Shown here piece after piece: positions 22,447-30,568 of a DNA stretch of 64,000 nt. This DNA comes from a virus, in IMG/VR virus record IMGVR_UViG_3300037258_000282, positions 1-64,000 of that record. One strand, given 5' to 3'. The position numbers and the translations under genes are program-made. Within the stretch, counting starts at the first letter, position 1. Every line of letters starts with the position of its first letter. The notes under the pieces were generated by a model, which saw only the letters and a list, made by a program, of their open reading frames with translations, was not told where the DNA came from and ran no database searches.

Positions 22447-23464
22447 CTCGATGTTCAATACGCTTTCCCTTTTTATATATTACGTCTACCACGCTCACGG
22501 CCTTCAAGGCGCTAGTTAAGTCAGGAATCGCGTGTATTCCCGAGTTTATAGCTTCATAAAAAGCTAGATGCTCTCTCTCCCAGCTCCTGTCATCTCCGGG
22601 ATACTCAAAGATGGTAGTCTCAGGATAGCCGAACTCATCTGGTCTAACGTAGAGGTGGCAGCGCTCGACTCCGTAGCTGCTTCCAAGTCCCTCTACCTCT
22701 ACCTTACCCTTTCGACCGAACACTTCGAATGAAAACTTATTCTTCCATTCCGTGCACGAGACGTGAGCGAACACGGTATGACCGGCATCATCTCTGAGAG
22801 TCATAAACGCGTTGTCGTCGAGCTCTTGCTTCCAAAACGAAGTCGTGGCGAATCCATCTATGGAGGTAAAATTAGCATCGTTGAGAAACCACGCGGCGAG
22901 ATCTATAACGTGAACTCCCTGCTCGAGAAGCTCTCCACCGGCGGCTACAGATGGATCTCCCCTCCACTCACTCTCATATCCCAGGCGCCCTCCGTGGCCG
23001 TATCTTGCCCGAATGTGCATCACCTCTCCGATGATACCACTATCTACCAACTTCTTCGCTTTGTCAACGGCCGGATGGAATCGATGGTTGAATCCAACTT
23101 GAACCACTGTGCCGACCGGCTTATCGTTGAAGAGCTTTCTGATCTCCTCCGGAGAGCCGGAGACTGGCTTCTCTACCAGAACGTGCTTACCCGCCGTCAT
23201 CGCGGCCCTCGTTATCTCAGTCAGGGTCGAGTGTGGAGTAGAAACTATAACAGCGTCGATTCGATGGTCGTTGATTATGTCCATGTAGTTAGAGGTGTAG
23301 AGAACTCGAGGGTGCCCTAACTTAGCTCTGTTGAACGCCACCTCGGAGTAGTTTGACTCTTCGAGGTCGCACATTCCAACGAGGTGCCCTCCCGCGAGTT
23401 GAATAGCGCGCTTCTTTCCTACCGCCCCACATCCTATCAGTCCTAGTTTAACAACGCTCTTCAC
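22436..23464 (-). CDS. Gfo/Idh/MocA-family oxidoreductase
   Basis: A 342-residue NAD(P)-dependent sugar oxidoreductase: LGLIGCGAVGKKRA at the N-terminus (Rossmann), STPHSTLTEIT, and HVLVEKPVSG, the catalytic EKP motif. GTG 23464 is selected because GAGGAG lies six bases before and the codon overlaps the stop of the SDR gene (GTGA). It probably oxidises or reduces a nucleotide sugar in this cassette. Confidence 0.8.
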   Translation of the reverse strand: MKSVVKLGLIGCGAVGKKRAIQLAGGHLVGMCDLEESNYSEVAFNRAKLGHPRVLYTSNYMDIINDHRIDAVIVSTPHSTLTEITRAAMTAGKHVLVEKPVSGSPEEIRKLFNDKPVGTVVQVGFNHRFHPAVDKAKKLVDSGIIGEVMHIRARYGHGGRLGYESEWRGDPSVAAGGELLEQGVHVIDLAAWFLNDANFTSIDGFATTSFWKQELDDNAFMTLRDDAGHTVFAHVSCTEWKNKFSFEVFGRKGKVEVEGLGSSYGVERCHLYVRPDEFGYPETTIFEYPGDDRSWEREHLAFYEAINSGIHAIPDLTSALKAVSVVDVIYKKGKRIEHRDDK

Positions 23465-24237
23465 TTCAATCTCCTCATAGTGCACAGATCATCGTCGTAG
23501 GTCAGGCTCCTAACGAACTCGCGATCCGAAAGATCGTCGAACGTCGCGGATAGTAGTTTTCCCGTAAACTGCAGCGCGTGATCTGTAAGAAGGGCGTCTA
23601 TCATCCTAACTGGAGCATTAAAATTGAGATCACTTACCGAATCGAGCTTCTTCCGTAGGTCATCTCCCAAGAGATGTGAGCTCTCTCTGGCCTGATCCAC
23701 GAACTGGCTGGGCATCAATCCTGGAGCAACACAGTTTATCAATATGCCTCGATCGAAGAAGTCCTCACAGACCGCCTCGACGAATCGAGCTAATCCATAC
23801 TTAGCGGTCGTGTAGGCTACCGAACCAGACTGATGGACGGACGCGCCGCCGCCGAACAGTAGGATTATCCTTCCTCCCCTCACTCCCTCAGACATCCTCG
23901 CAGCCACCTTCTTCGTAAGAAGCAGCGGGGCTATCAGGTTTATGTTGATGGTCTCGAAGATATCTGTCGTAGAGCAGTCTAGGATCGACCCAATATGCCC
24001 GTAACTACCAACCGTACATACTAGATGAGTCACGTCGAACGGAAGGTTCTGAAGGAACGAGTCCACTTCTCCTGGATTGGAGATGTCTACTGACTCTGTT
24101 CTGACCAAAGTAGGTGAGGGGGCGGCGCGCCTAGCCACACACGCGATATTGCTGAACTGCTGTACAGAAGAGTTGGCATAGAACTTAGCTAACTCAAGGC
24201 CTAGACCGGAGCTAGCTCCAGCGATGAGTAGGTTCAT
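23461..24237 (-). CDS. Short-chain dehydrogenase/reductase
   Basis: A 258-residue SDR. Cofactor motif AGASSGLGLE at residues 6-15, Ser-containing HQSGSVAYTTAKYG with the YxxxK catalytic pair near residues 144-148. It overlaps its neighbours by four bases on both sides. Likely a sugar or nucleotide-sugar reductase, by context only. Confidence 0.8.
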   Translation of the reverse strand: MNLLIAGASSGLGLELAKFYANSSVQQFSNIACVARRAAPSPTLVRTESVDISNPGEVDSFLQNLPFDVTHLVCTVGSYGHIGSILDCSTTDIFETININLIAPLLLTKKVAARMSEGVRGGRIILLFGGGASVHQSGSVAYTTAKYGLARFVEAVCEDFFDRGILINCVAPGLMPSQFVDQARESSHLLGDDLRKKLDSVSDLNFNAPVRMIDALLTDHALQFTGKLLSATFDDLSDREFVRSLTYDDDLCTMRRLK

Positions 24238-24956
24238 GGTATGGTATATTCAGACTTAGCCGCGTCGTCGAAGAACATCTTCACGGTCTCGAGCGAGAAC
24301 ATCCAGAGAGTCTTAGAGAAATTATCGTTCATCTTCTTGATGAGCGCGGGAGTCATCGTGATGATGTCGCACCCAGAATTACTCGCGAGGACGTAATCGA
24401 AGGCCTGACGAGGAGATGCCCAGAGCAGCTTGGTCTTCGATGACTGTGCCGCGATCTCAGTGGAGGCTTGTTTCATGATTGGAGTGGGATCGATTCCCGC
24501 GTCGGCGATCCTACCGGCGAATACCGATAGGATCGACGGCGTGTCTGAGTCTTTCAGCCAGTCAATGACGCTCTGAATCTGGTAGGGAGCCATGACGGCC
24601 GTGACGTTGACTAGAATACCCTCAAAGGCGAGGTCCCTGACGACCGACTCAGTCGACTCACCCTTCGTGTTAGTAATGGGTATCTTCACAAAAACTTTAT
24701 ACTCCTCCGCCAGATCCTGGATATACCTGGCCTGCACTACCATGTCGCCTAACTCGTCGGCGAATACCTCGAGTGAGAGCGTCGTCGTGGGCCTGGCGCG
24801 CTTGAGATATTCAATGATTCCTCGGGCGAACGGTAGGTACTCCCTCACGCCGGCCTGCCTCATTAGCGACGGATTCGTCGTGAACCCAGAGATGCACGGA
24901 TCTCTCGCGGCCTCAACGATCCCATTCCAGTCTGCGCCATCTGCGTAAAGTTCCAT
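24234..24956 (-). CDS. Transaldolase, TalC type
   Basis: A 240-residue class I aldolase of the small transaldolase/fructose-6-phosphate aldolase group. DGADWNGI, SGFTTNPSLM, LSLEVFAD and VFVKIPIT (Schiff-base lysine near residue 89) are the family motifs. Cyanophages carry TalC to redirect pentose phosphate flux; here it could supply the C7 ketose for the heptose enzymes beside it. An in-frame GTG four codons upstream (24968) is an alternative start. Confidence 0.85.
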   Translation of the reverse strand: MELYADGADWNGIVEAARDPCISGFTTNPSLMRQAGVREYLPFARGIIEYLKRARPTTTLSLEVFADELGDMVVQARYIQDLAEEYKVFVKIPITNTKGESTESVVRDLAFEGILVNVTAVMAPYQIQSVIDWLKDSDTPSILSVFAGRIADAGIDPTPIMKQASTEIAAQSSKTKLLWASPRQAFDYVLASNSGCDIITMTPALIKKMNDNFSKTLWMFSLETVKMFFDDAAKSEYTIP

Positions 24957-24961
24957 CGTCC

Positions 24962-25543
24962 TCACCAAGTTGTATTATTTACTTGTAAATCTGGGTGCGA
25001 CACCAGGCAGTGCCACACTATCGCCTGAAACTCCTCGGCATGTGGAGTCACTCTCCTCGACTCAAAGGCTGGAACTACGATGACGCAGTGACCCTTCTCA
25101 ACCACGTAACCGTCTGGTCTTCCAACGATTCCCATGATGGTCGCGCCGCGGGCCAGCGCGCAGTCTATCGCCTCGATCAGCGATAGAGAGATTGCTCGAG
25201 CCTTAGATCCTCCTCCGACCGACAGCACGAAGAGGATGTCTCGCTCGTCGACGCGCATCTTCGCCAGATACTGAGAGAAGATCTTACTTAGACCTGAATC
25301 ATTGGCCGTGGCGGTCAGCATGGCCACGTTGTCAGATGGGCATATCGTCTGAATGTCGCACAATTTCTGAAGGTCGTTCGCCATATGAGAGGCGTTCGCC
25401 GCGGAACCGCCGAGTCCGATGACGAACACTCTACCCATCTTATTTCTAGTATGTTGAAATAGTTGGACCATATCCTCAATCTTATTGACAGATATTGAGG
25501 ACGCGATCTCGACCACTTCAGCCATATATTTATCTGTAAACAT
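24962..25543 (-). CDS. gmhA: SIS-domain isomerase, GmhA type
   Basis: A 193-residue SIS protein. VFVIGLGGSAANASHMANDLQ (around residues 39-59) and LFVLSVGGGSKARAI match phosphoheptose isomerase GmhA, which turns sedoheptulose 7-phosphate into D-glycero-D-manno-heptose 7-phosphate. The RRVTPHAEEFQAIVWH end carries the family's conserved Glu and His. ATG 25543 or the TTG just before it is the start; neither has a good ribosome site, and the gene overlaps its neighbour. Confidence 0.8.
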   Translation of the reverse strand: MFTDKYMAEVVEIASSISVNKIEDMVQLFQHTRNKMGRVFVIGLGGSAANASHMANDLQKLCDIQTICPSDNVAMLTATANDSGLSKIFSQYLAKMRVDERDILFVLSVGGGSKARAISLSLIEAIDCALARGATIMGIVGRPDGYVVEKGHCVIVVPAFESRRVTPHAEEFQAIVWHCLVSHPDLQVNNTTW

Positions 25544-25997
25544 CAAGGGACTCGTTTCTAGTTGCCACTCGTTTTCTTATCGAGGATGATGATAGACTAT
25601 GAAGCCTCTCGGGAGTATATACGATCTCTATACCCCTGGTCCGGCATATGCTCTCACCAGTCAGAATGTTACCGTAGTATTCCATGCCGATGAATCGAGC
25701 GTTTATCGGTTCGATGCTCAGGATATTCTCGAGATCTTGCTCAGTCTCATAGGGAATAACCTGATTCACTTGATAAAGAGAGGAAATCATCTTATACCTC
25801 TCATATACCGTCATCACCGGCTTATTCTTACACTTGCGCTCTATAGATGGATCGACGTGAAGTCCTACGATGAGACGCCCGCATCTATCAGAGCAGAAGT
25901 CCAGCATGGAGACGTGACCTGGGTGAAGTAGGTCGAACGCCCCGCAGGTGAATCCGCACTCATAGTCATAGTCGTCACGAGTGCCCTTAATAACCAT
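25530..25997 (-). CDS. HldE/TagD-like nucleotidyltransferase
   Basis: A 155-residue cytidylyltransferase-superfamily enzyme. GAFDLLHPGHV at residues 19-29 is the HxGH nucleotide site; SSSSIRKR at about 139-146 is the ISSTxI/KxR-like C-terminal motif. This fold activates heptose 1-phosphate with ATP in HldE or glycerol 3-phosphate with CTP in TagD; which applies here is not visible. First gene of the sugar operon proper. Confidence 0.8.
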   Translation of the reverse strand: MVIKGTRDDYDYECGFTCGAFDLLHPGHVSMLDFCSDRCGRLIVGLHVDPSIERKCKNKPVMTVYERYKMISSLYQVNQVIPYETEQDLENILSIEPINARFIGMEYYGNILTGESICRTRGIEIVYTPERLHSLSSSSIRKRVATRNESLDVYR

Positions 25998-26259
25998 CGA
26001 CCCGCTCTACGTAGCTGACGTTGTCTACTATAAACGAGCGCCACGCCTGCTTCTGAATGTTCCAGACAGCGATATGGCGCTTGTTGCTCTCATGGAATTC
26101 AGTCTCTGCCTTGAGAAGAGATGCGTCGACTGGAGGCAGCTTAGCAGGATCCAGCGTACAGATCATATCTGACTCAGTCCCATCCAGCTTAGTGAAGTAG
26201 ACCTTCATGACGTTGATGCGTAGATCTTTCAGAAGTGAATCTCTATTATAATTTCCCAT
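25987..26259 (-). CDS. SH3-barrel-type phage protein
   Basis: A 90-residue protein. LLKDLRINVMKVYFTKLDG, CTLDPAKLPP and VWNIQKQAWRSFIVD match the small SH3-like beta-barrel proteins (DUF2693-like) common in T4-type phages. ATG 26259 follows GAAGGATGAG; a TTG five codons earlier is less likely. Function unknown. Confidence 0.65.
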   Translation of the reverse strand: MGNYNRDSLLKDLRINVMKVYFTKLDGTESDMICTLDPAKLPPVDASLLKAETEFHESNKRHIAVWNIQKQAWRSFIVDNVSYVERVDGY

Positions 26260-26263
26260 GTTC

Positions 26264-26524
26264 TCATCCTTCAATTAAAAACTTAGCAGAGCTCTTGCTC
26301 TCCCTAGAGAGCAGTTCGTTGAGCTGCTGGTACCCACCGATATTATAGTCATCGACGACCACGACCGGATAAGTCTTGACTTCAGGAAAGGTCTCGAGAA
26401 GCCACTCTCTAGTAAAGTCCTCTCCAAGAGTCATTATAGTAAATGAGATACCCTTGCTCACTAGAAGTAGCTTCGCTCTGTCGCAGTACGAGCAGTTCAG
26501 TCTAGTATATAGAGTGACGTTCAC
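26264..26524 (-). CDS. Glutaredoxin
   Basis: An 86-residue glutaredoxin with active site CSYC at about residues 11-14 in a NVTLYTRLNCSYCDRAK start, followed by TYPVVVVDD (cis-Pro) and GGYQQLNELL. A likely reductant for the class II ribonucleotide reductase encoded at 33232. GTG 26524 overlaps the stop of the small gene upstream (GTGA). Confidence 0.85.
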   Translation of the reverse strand: MNVTLYTRLNCSYCDRAKLLLVSKGISFTIMTLGEDFTREWLLETFPEVKTYPVVVVDDYNIGGYQQLNELLSRESKSSAKFLIEG

Positions 26525-26649
26525 GAAAGTCTCTCTTTCCAATACGCCTCGACTGAATATCGATCAGTTGGAATGTAGCCCTCTAATACCATGTCTAGAG
26601 CCACGAGCAGCTCGAGCAGCTCGAGCTCTAACCAATCATTCTTCTTCAT
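26521..26649 (-). CDS. 42-residue hypothetical protein
   Basis: ATG 26649 opens a 42-codon frame whose stop overlaps the glutaredoxin start by four bases. The product has an L/E-rich helix (WLELELLELLVALDMVLEG) then a Tyr-rich tail. The coupled overlap is the evidence for translation; the Leu/Glu repeat comes from direct DNA repeats of GAGCTGCTC. Confidence 0.5.
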   Translation of the reverse strand: MKKNDWLELELLELLVALDMVLEGYIPTDRYSVEAYWKERLS

Positions 26650-26741
26650 GCCTATATCATCCTCTCTTTTTTAGTCCCTTGTTCCAAGGTATATTTACAA
26701 TCCAGACATACAAATGTATTTTTTCAAAACCCAAGTTTTAA

Positions 26742-26763
26742 ATAAAAAATATCCTAAGATATT
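26742..26763 (-). terminator. Terminator of the YkuK-like gene
   Basis: On the minus strand AATATC-TTA-GGATATT is followed by a run of T, just after the stop at 26769, in an AT-rich gap. Confidence 0.65.
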
Positions 26764-26768
26764 GATAT

Positions 26769-27254
26769 TTAAATCATTTTCCTCTCTCCAAGGATCTCCT
26801 TAAGTCTGTCCGCTCCATAAGAAGCCGCATGAGCGTCAGGCTTTATCATGGGAATGATGTTAGTCATACCCCTGACGTACCCGATCGCCTCGTCTACTAT
26901 ACAAGACGACCCGAACATCTTTGAGCCGTTTATGTCCATATGTATCTCGGCGTGACGGTTTCCGATAGCGTCTGCGATGTCGATATACATCTGAGCCGAG
27001 AGCATCACCTCGCGCATGAGGCGAAGCTTAGGTCGATCTATTCGAGAGTCAAAGTCTCGCTCGGTCAATATGGTGCCGAATAACCTGCAGCCCTTGCATC
27101 CGTCGATATGCACGACGATCGCGGTCATGTAATCCGCGTACCAGACTCCCTTGTACTTATGTCTCTCAGAGTCTGTACCAACGTATATCTTGGTCTCGTC
27201 AGATGTCGAGGCGATATACTCACACGCCTCGTTGATGTCAAACTTTTTTTTCAT
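26769..27254 (-). CDS. YkuK-type RNase H-like protein (DUF458)
   Basis: A 161-residue protein. YVGTDSERHKY at about residues 24-34 and HMDINGSKMFGSSCIVDEAIGYVRG (around 104-128) are the signature strands and helix of the DUF458/YkuK group, predicted RNase H-fold nucleases. Activity not demonstrated to my knowledge. It follows the stator-like cassette. Confidence 0.7.
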   Translation of the reverse strand: MKKKFDINEACEYIASTSDETKIYVGTDSERHKYKGVWYADYMTAIVVHIDGCKGCRLFGTILTERDFDSRIDRPKLRLMREVMLSAQMYIDIADAIGNRHAEIHMDINGSKMFGSSCIVDEAIGYVRGMTNIIPMIKPDAHAASYGADRLKEILGERKMI

Positions 27255-27257
27255 ATG

Positions 27258-27794
27258 TTACTTCGCTGGCTGATCCGGGCCCCTATTAGTATAGTCTAGT
27301 ACCTGTCCGTTGTCTGTCGTCTCCGGTTTGACTCCATAGACTCTCTTCTGATAGTCTCCATTCCATGGATCGGCGTACATCCTGTCGTCGAGCCTCTTTT
27401 CTTCCAGATCGGTATCTGTTATGACTGCCGTAGCATTTTCAGCCTGCATGACGGCCTTTAGAGCGGCCTCTAGTTCTGGAGTCTTCACGTAGGAGTATAG
27501 GCGAAGAGTCGATCCGGTATTAACCAGCACGTATATACTATGATCATCTGCGTGCACACTTACGATCTGATATCCCTTCTCAGATGTGTCGTTCCAAAAT
27601 GGAAACTTTATATCTGGCTTAGGCATCCCATACATCTGACTAAGAAGCACGAAGAGAACGAGCATAAAGGCCGCGCAGGATGGAACTATCGTCACTCTGA
27701 ACCAAGACTCTATCCTAATCGCTAGAAACGCGAGAAAGAACACTATCGCGGTCATAATCAAGCAGTACGCGAATGAGATAGTAAAGAAGTTCAT
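27258..27794 (-). CDS. Two-TM membrane protein of stator-like cassette
   Basis: A 178-residue protein with two N-terminal membrane helices (about residues 6-27 and 36-54) and a soluble C-terminal domain of about 115 residues. No family recognised. It overlaps the 3' end of the ExbD/MotB-like gene by four bases and ends the cassette that starts at 29066, so its product likely belongs to the same membrane complex. Confidence 0.65.
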   Translation of the reverse strand: MNFFTISFAYCLIMTAIVFFLAFLAIRIESWFRVTIVPSCAAFMLVLFVLLSQMYGMPKPDIKFPFWNDTSEKGYQIVSVHADDHSIYVLVNTGSTLRLYSYVKTPELEAALKAVMQAENATAVITDTDLEEKRLDDRMYADPWNGDYQKRVYGVKPETTDNGQVLDYTNRGPDQPAK

Positions 27795-28456
27795 CGCAGC
27801 GATCCCCGAAGTGGCCTATATGCCGTGTTGACTGAATTTTGAATCAGGTGGTGGTCGGAGTCTATGACGAAGTCGAATACCGTAATCTCCTCGCCCTCAG
27901 TCTCCAGCTCGAACTCTTTAGTTATGATAGTCTTATCTGGAACTATATTCACGCTAGTGCCGGCACTATTAGCGAACTGCGAGAAGGTTATCGTCATCCT
28001 CGCCTTGATCGGCATCGGAACCGGAGGATGCGGCTTGTTCGTCGCGCTTATATCGTCGTTGTCGTGCTGCTTGAAGTATACGGCATTGAAGGTCCACTCT
28101 CCAGGAACTAACTCATTGGCGCACTGTATCTCATACATCATATGCGATGGATTGAGATGAAACCCGAGTATGTCTCTGAATAGGTGGAGGGTCTTACCGT
28201 GCATGTTGGTAAAGCCCACTGAACCACGATCGTCGGGGGACTTTCCCCAGAGGTCGAGGTCGACGTCCCTGTCATTAGGCCACGAGAGCTCCGCGCATAG
28301 CGTGCCGAGCACTCTCGCGTCCTTGGGAGTCGCGTGCGGAACGACCATCATGAGTACTAGAAGTATCACCATCATTCCGAGCACTGATATCAGCGTGTCC
28401 GATAAGACTACGCCAAACATCTCGGTGACGTCGCTCTTCGATCCTCTCTCTTTCAC
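27791..28456 (-). CDS. ExbD/TolR/MotB-like protein with beta domain
   Basis: A 221-residue protein with one N-terminal helix (about residues 17-40). The Asp in VVLSDTLISVLGMM lies at the start of this helix, where ExbD, TolR and MotB keep their proton-carrying Asp. The periplasmic part (DVDLDLWGKSPDD, LHLFRDILGF, VPGEWTFNAVYF) resembles DUF2135/YfaP-type beta-sandwich domains rather than the OmpA-like peptidoglycan-binding domain of MotB. Proposed partner of the TolQ/ExbB-like protein encoded just upstream. Confidence 0.6.
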   Translation of the reverse strand: MKERGSKSDVTEMFGVVLSDTLISVLGMMVILLVLMMVVPHATPKDARVLGTLCAELSWPNDRDVDLDLWGKSPDDRGSVGFTNMHGKTLHLFRDILGFHLNPSHMMYEIQCANELVPGEWTFNAVYFKQHDNDDISATNKPHPPVPMPIKARMTITFSQFANSAGTSVNIVPDKTIITKEFELETEGEEITVFDFVIDSDHHLIQNSVNTAYRPLRGSLR

Positions 28457-28462
28457 TGGCCC

Positions 28463-28906
28463 TCACTCCTCGGTCGTGATGGCGAACAGAAGAGTCTCTG
28501 TCCATATATAGCACACTATGCCGAGGATAGTAGTGTTGAATAGAGTCTTTAGCGACTGAAGGACGAATGGAATGGCCTTCGTGATGTCCGATAGGTCGGC
28601 GACTCCGAGATGAGCCACCGCGGAGGCCAGTCCTATCAAAGTTCCAATGATGCCCACGAACAGAAACTTCGGCGCGATAAACTCCATGTATCTGCTCCAC
28701 CTACTCTCGGCCGAACCCCAGTAGCCGATGTTTCGAGTCGCCGCGGCGACTGACATGCAGACAACTATGGTCATCATTCCCATCATCAGGAAAGAGACGT
28801 GAGAGACGTCGTTGATGAACAGAGGTTGAACTATACCGTAGATCGCTCCAAGACCAAACAGTGATAGCGATAGGGCGTTGATAAGTAATACTTTAACAGT
28901 TTTCAT
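28463..28906 (-). CDS. MotA/TolQ/ExbB-like membrane channel protein
   Basis: A 147-residue protein, almost entirely membrane helices (about residues 5-27, 36-58, 73-95 and 115-142). FLFVGIIGTLIGLASAV and LKTLFNTTILGIVCYIW correspond to the two conserved channel helices of the ExbB/TolQ/MotA family (GLLGTV-x-G and T-T-x-x-G-L). It lacks the long cytoplasmic loop and tail of MotA and ZorA. Next to a single-TM partner with a membrane Asp, a proton-driven stator is the best reading. Confidence 0.65.
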   Translation of the reverse strand: MKTVKVLLINALSLSLFGLGAIYGIVQPLFINDVSHVSFLMMGMMTIVVCMSVAAATRNIGYWGSAESRWSRYMEFIAPKFLFVGIIGTLIGLASAVAHLGVADLSDITKAIPFVLQSLKTLFNTTILGIVCYIWTETLLFAITTEE

Positions 28907-28919
28907 CCTGAAGTTTTCC

Positions 28920-29066
28920 TCATATACCGATCGCAGCGCACGCCAGGGCAGCTACTGCTAGAATCGCGGCTATTCCAAGTGCCATCAGAGACGCCTTATG
29001 GCTTCCCGCGCTGCATGAATACCGAACTAACGCTAGAGCTAATATGGCGAGTGTTATTCCTCTCAC
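28920..29066 (-). CDS. 48-residue two-TM protein leading the stator cassette
   Basis: GTG 29066, with GGAG upstream and a near-consensus promoter at 29085-29113, opens a 48-codon frame with two hydrophobic segments (residues 3-14 and 27-48). It ends 14 bases before the TolQ/ExbB-like gene. Being the first frame after the promoter supports it; no homologue recognised. Confidence 0.55.
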   Translation of the reverse strand: MRGITLAILALALVRYSCSAGSHKASLMALGIAAILAVAALACAAIGI

Positions 29067-29084
29067 CTCACTCTCCGCGGTTTC

Positions 29085-29113
29085 ATATTATATCCAAGTG
29101 TCGACAATGTCAA
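29085..29113 (-). promoter_or_regulatory. Promoter of the stator-like cassette
   Basis: Minus strand: TTGACA (29113-29108), 17-bp spacer, TAATAT (29090-29085). One of the best matches to consensus in the window. Confidence 0.75.
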
Positions 29114-29145
29114 CATCAAGCACTCCAATCTAGTAGACTTATTTA

Positions 29146-29153
29146 TATAAATA
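29146..29153 (+). promoter_or_regulatory. Late-promoter motif TATAAATA
   Basis: A perfect TATAAATA 24 bases before the plus-strand gene at 29177, the spacing expected of a T4-type late promoter. Confidence 0.6.
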
Positions 29154-29176
29154 ACCAAAAAGAGTGGAGAGTATCT

Positions 29177-29677
29177 ATGAAGTTAGCAGACGCCATGTCA
29201 AGCATCAAGTCTGGCGATATATTCGCATTCGCCAATGAGACTTCTGTCGTTGATAGACTCATATCTCTATGGACTCGCTCTCCGTACGATCACGTAGCGA
29301 TCGCGTACTGGAAGAGTGGAGTCCTGCAGTTGGCGCAGGCGACATACGGAGCTGGATGTACGTTAGTACCAGCCCAGCCATCTGCTATATCGAGCCATAC
29401 CGGTACGTGCTACTGGCTCGCCAATAATCTGGCCTGGAATGCCGCGGCAGACGCGGCGCTCAATGGTGCCATAGGACAGCCATACTCATTTCTCGCGGAG
29501 ATCGAAGTCGGTCTAGACCTGGAGCCGGCCGCGAACCAGTACATATGCTCGATCTATGCCGCCGACATCCTTACTCCCGCGGGTCTAACTATCTCTCGTC
29601 GCGGCTGCACTCCAGCCACCGTAGTGGCGGCGTGCCTAGGCCGTGGGTCAAAGATGACTCAGATCACTCAGTCGTGA
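29177..29677 (+). CDS. YiiX/NlpC-P60-like permuted papain-fold protein
   Basis: A 166-residue protein. GDIFAFANE at residues 13-21, WTRSPYDHVAIAYW (about 32-45) with the catalytic-type His, and YICSIYAADIL (about 129-139) with a Cys match the permuted NlpC/P60 (YiiX) group, hydrolases acting on peptidoglycan amides or lipids. It is alone on the plus strand behind a TATAAATA motif, so it is probably a late gene. ATG 29177 is taken because upstream in-frame codons lie within the promoter. Confidence 0.65.
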   Translation: MKLADAMSSIKSGDIFAFANETSVVDRLISLWTRSPYDHVAIAYWKSGVLQLAQATYGAGCTLVPAQPSAISSHTGTCYWLANNLAWNAAADAALNGAIGQPYSFLAEIEVGLDLEPAANQYICSIYAADILTPAGLTISRRGCTPATVVAACLGRGSKMTQITQS

Positions 29678-30168
29678 TCGTACTCTTCGGTCACGATACC
29701 ATCCCGAGTACATATGACTAGAACGCTGTCGCCGAACGCGCTCTCAAAGACTTCTGCCGGAACGAAGTGAATCATCTCGGTGATCTTCTGAACCTCAGCG
29801 CAGACTTCGTCGAACCTCGGATAGATAGTCTTATAGAGCTTAAATTTCTCAACCCTCTTCACGGCCCAGTCAGTACCCTTAGCCGCCTCGTCGCAGATCC
29901 ACTCGCCGAGATTCACAAATGGAAAATCAAAATCACCGGCTTCGTACTCAGCATCATCCAGATGCGAAAATTGGATGTCGCCGATTCCGAATACGCAAGT
30001 GTCGCCGTCATTGAAGTATGGTGTATACTGAGTCCACTTGACGGACTTTACCTCTGGAAAGTCTGTCAGAAACTTCACTATCCTCTCTCCAACGATAGCC
30101 TGAGCTTTCTCATTGAATCGCTCGCAAGCCTCCTTGTAGTCCTTTATAATATCGTAAAGTTCATTCAT
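29668..30168 (-). CDS. Conserved phage hypothetical protein
   Basis: A 166-residue acidic protein. KSVKWTQYTPYFNDGDTCVF and the later GDSVLVICTRDG recur in phage proteins of unknown function, from memory. Convergent with and overlapping the 3' end of the YiiX-like gene by ten bases. Confidence 0.65.
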   Translation of the reverse strand: MNELYDIIKDYKEACERFNEKAQAIVGERIVKFLTDFPEVKSVKWTQYTPYFNDGDTCVFGIGDIQFSHLDDAEYEAGDFDFPFVNLGEWICDEAAKGTDWAVKRVEKFKLYKTIYPRFDEVCAEVQKITEMIHFVPAEVFESAFGDSVLVICTRDGIVTEEYDHD

Positions 30169-30568
30169 CTTTCATTACCTCGTCAATAGTGTTACATGTT
30201 CCTGAGTCTCTACTCAACTTCTCATACGTTCTCTTACGTCGAGATCTCTGCGTGCCGGACATCCAGGGCTGAAGCTTCATATTATTCAAGTAGCTCTCAA
30301 GAGTAGGAATAAATCCAAGGTCCTCTATCACGTGATCCTCCGCGACCTGACGCGTAGAATACTGCTTATCTTGAGAGTTTATTCTCACCGATCCAAAGGC
30401 GCGCTCGACGACGAACACTCCGAACGCTGAGTGCAGCACCGCCCTATGCCTATGATCTGGAACGGCGGCCTTAGACGAGTCCATGAACTCGTGAATGTCG
30501 AGATAATCCTCCATGCGACCGCCGTACTTTCTGGCAGATGACTTAGAGTGAATATATGGATTCACCAC
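30161..30568 (-). CDS. DUF6915-like protein
   Basis: A 135-residue protein with HSKSSARKYGGRMEDYLDIHEFMDSSKA at the start, DHRHRAVLHSAFGVFVVE and VAEDHVIEDLGFIPTLESYL, the layout of a widespread small family (DUF6915) in phages and bacteria. Function unknown. GTG start next to the RNA ligase stop. Confidence 0.7.
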   Translation of the reverse strand: MVNPYIHSKSSARKYGGRMEDYLDIHEFMDSSKAAVPDHRHRAVLHSAFGVFVVERAFGSVRINSQDKQYSTRQVAEDHVIEDLGFIPTLESYLNNMKLQPWMSGTQRSRRKRTYEKLSRDSGTCNTIDEVMKDE

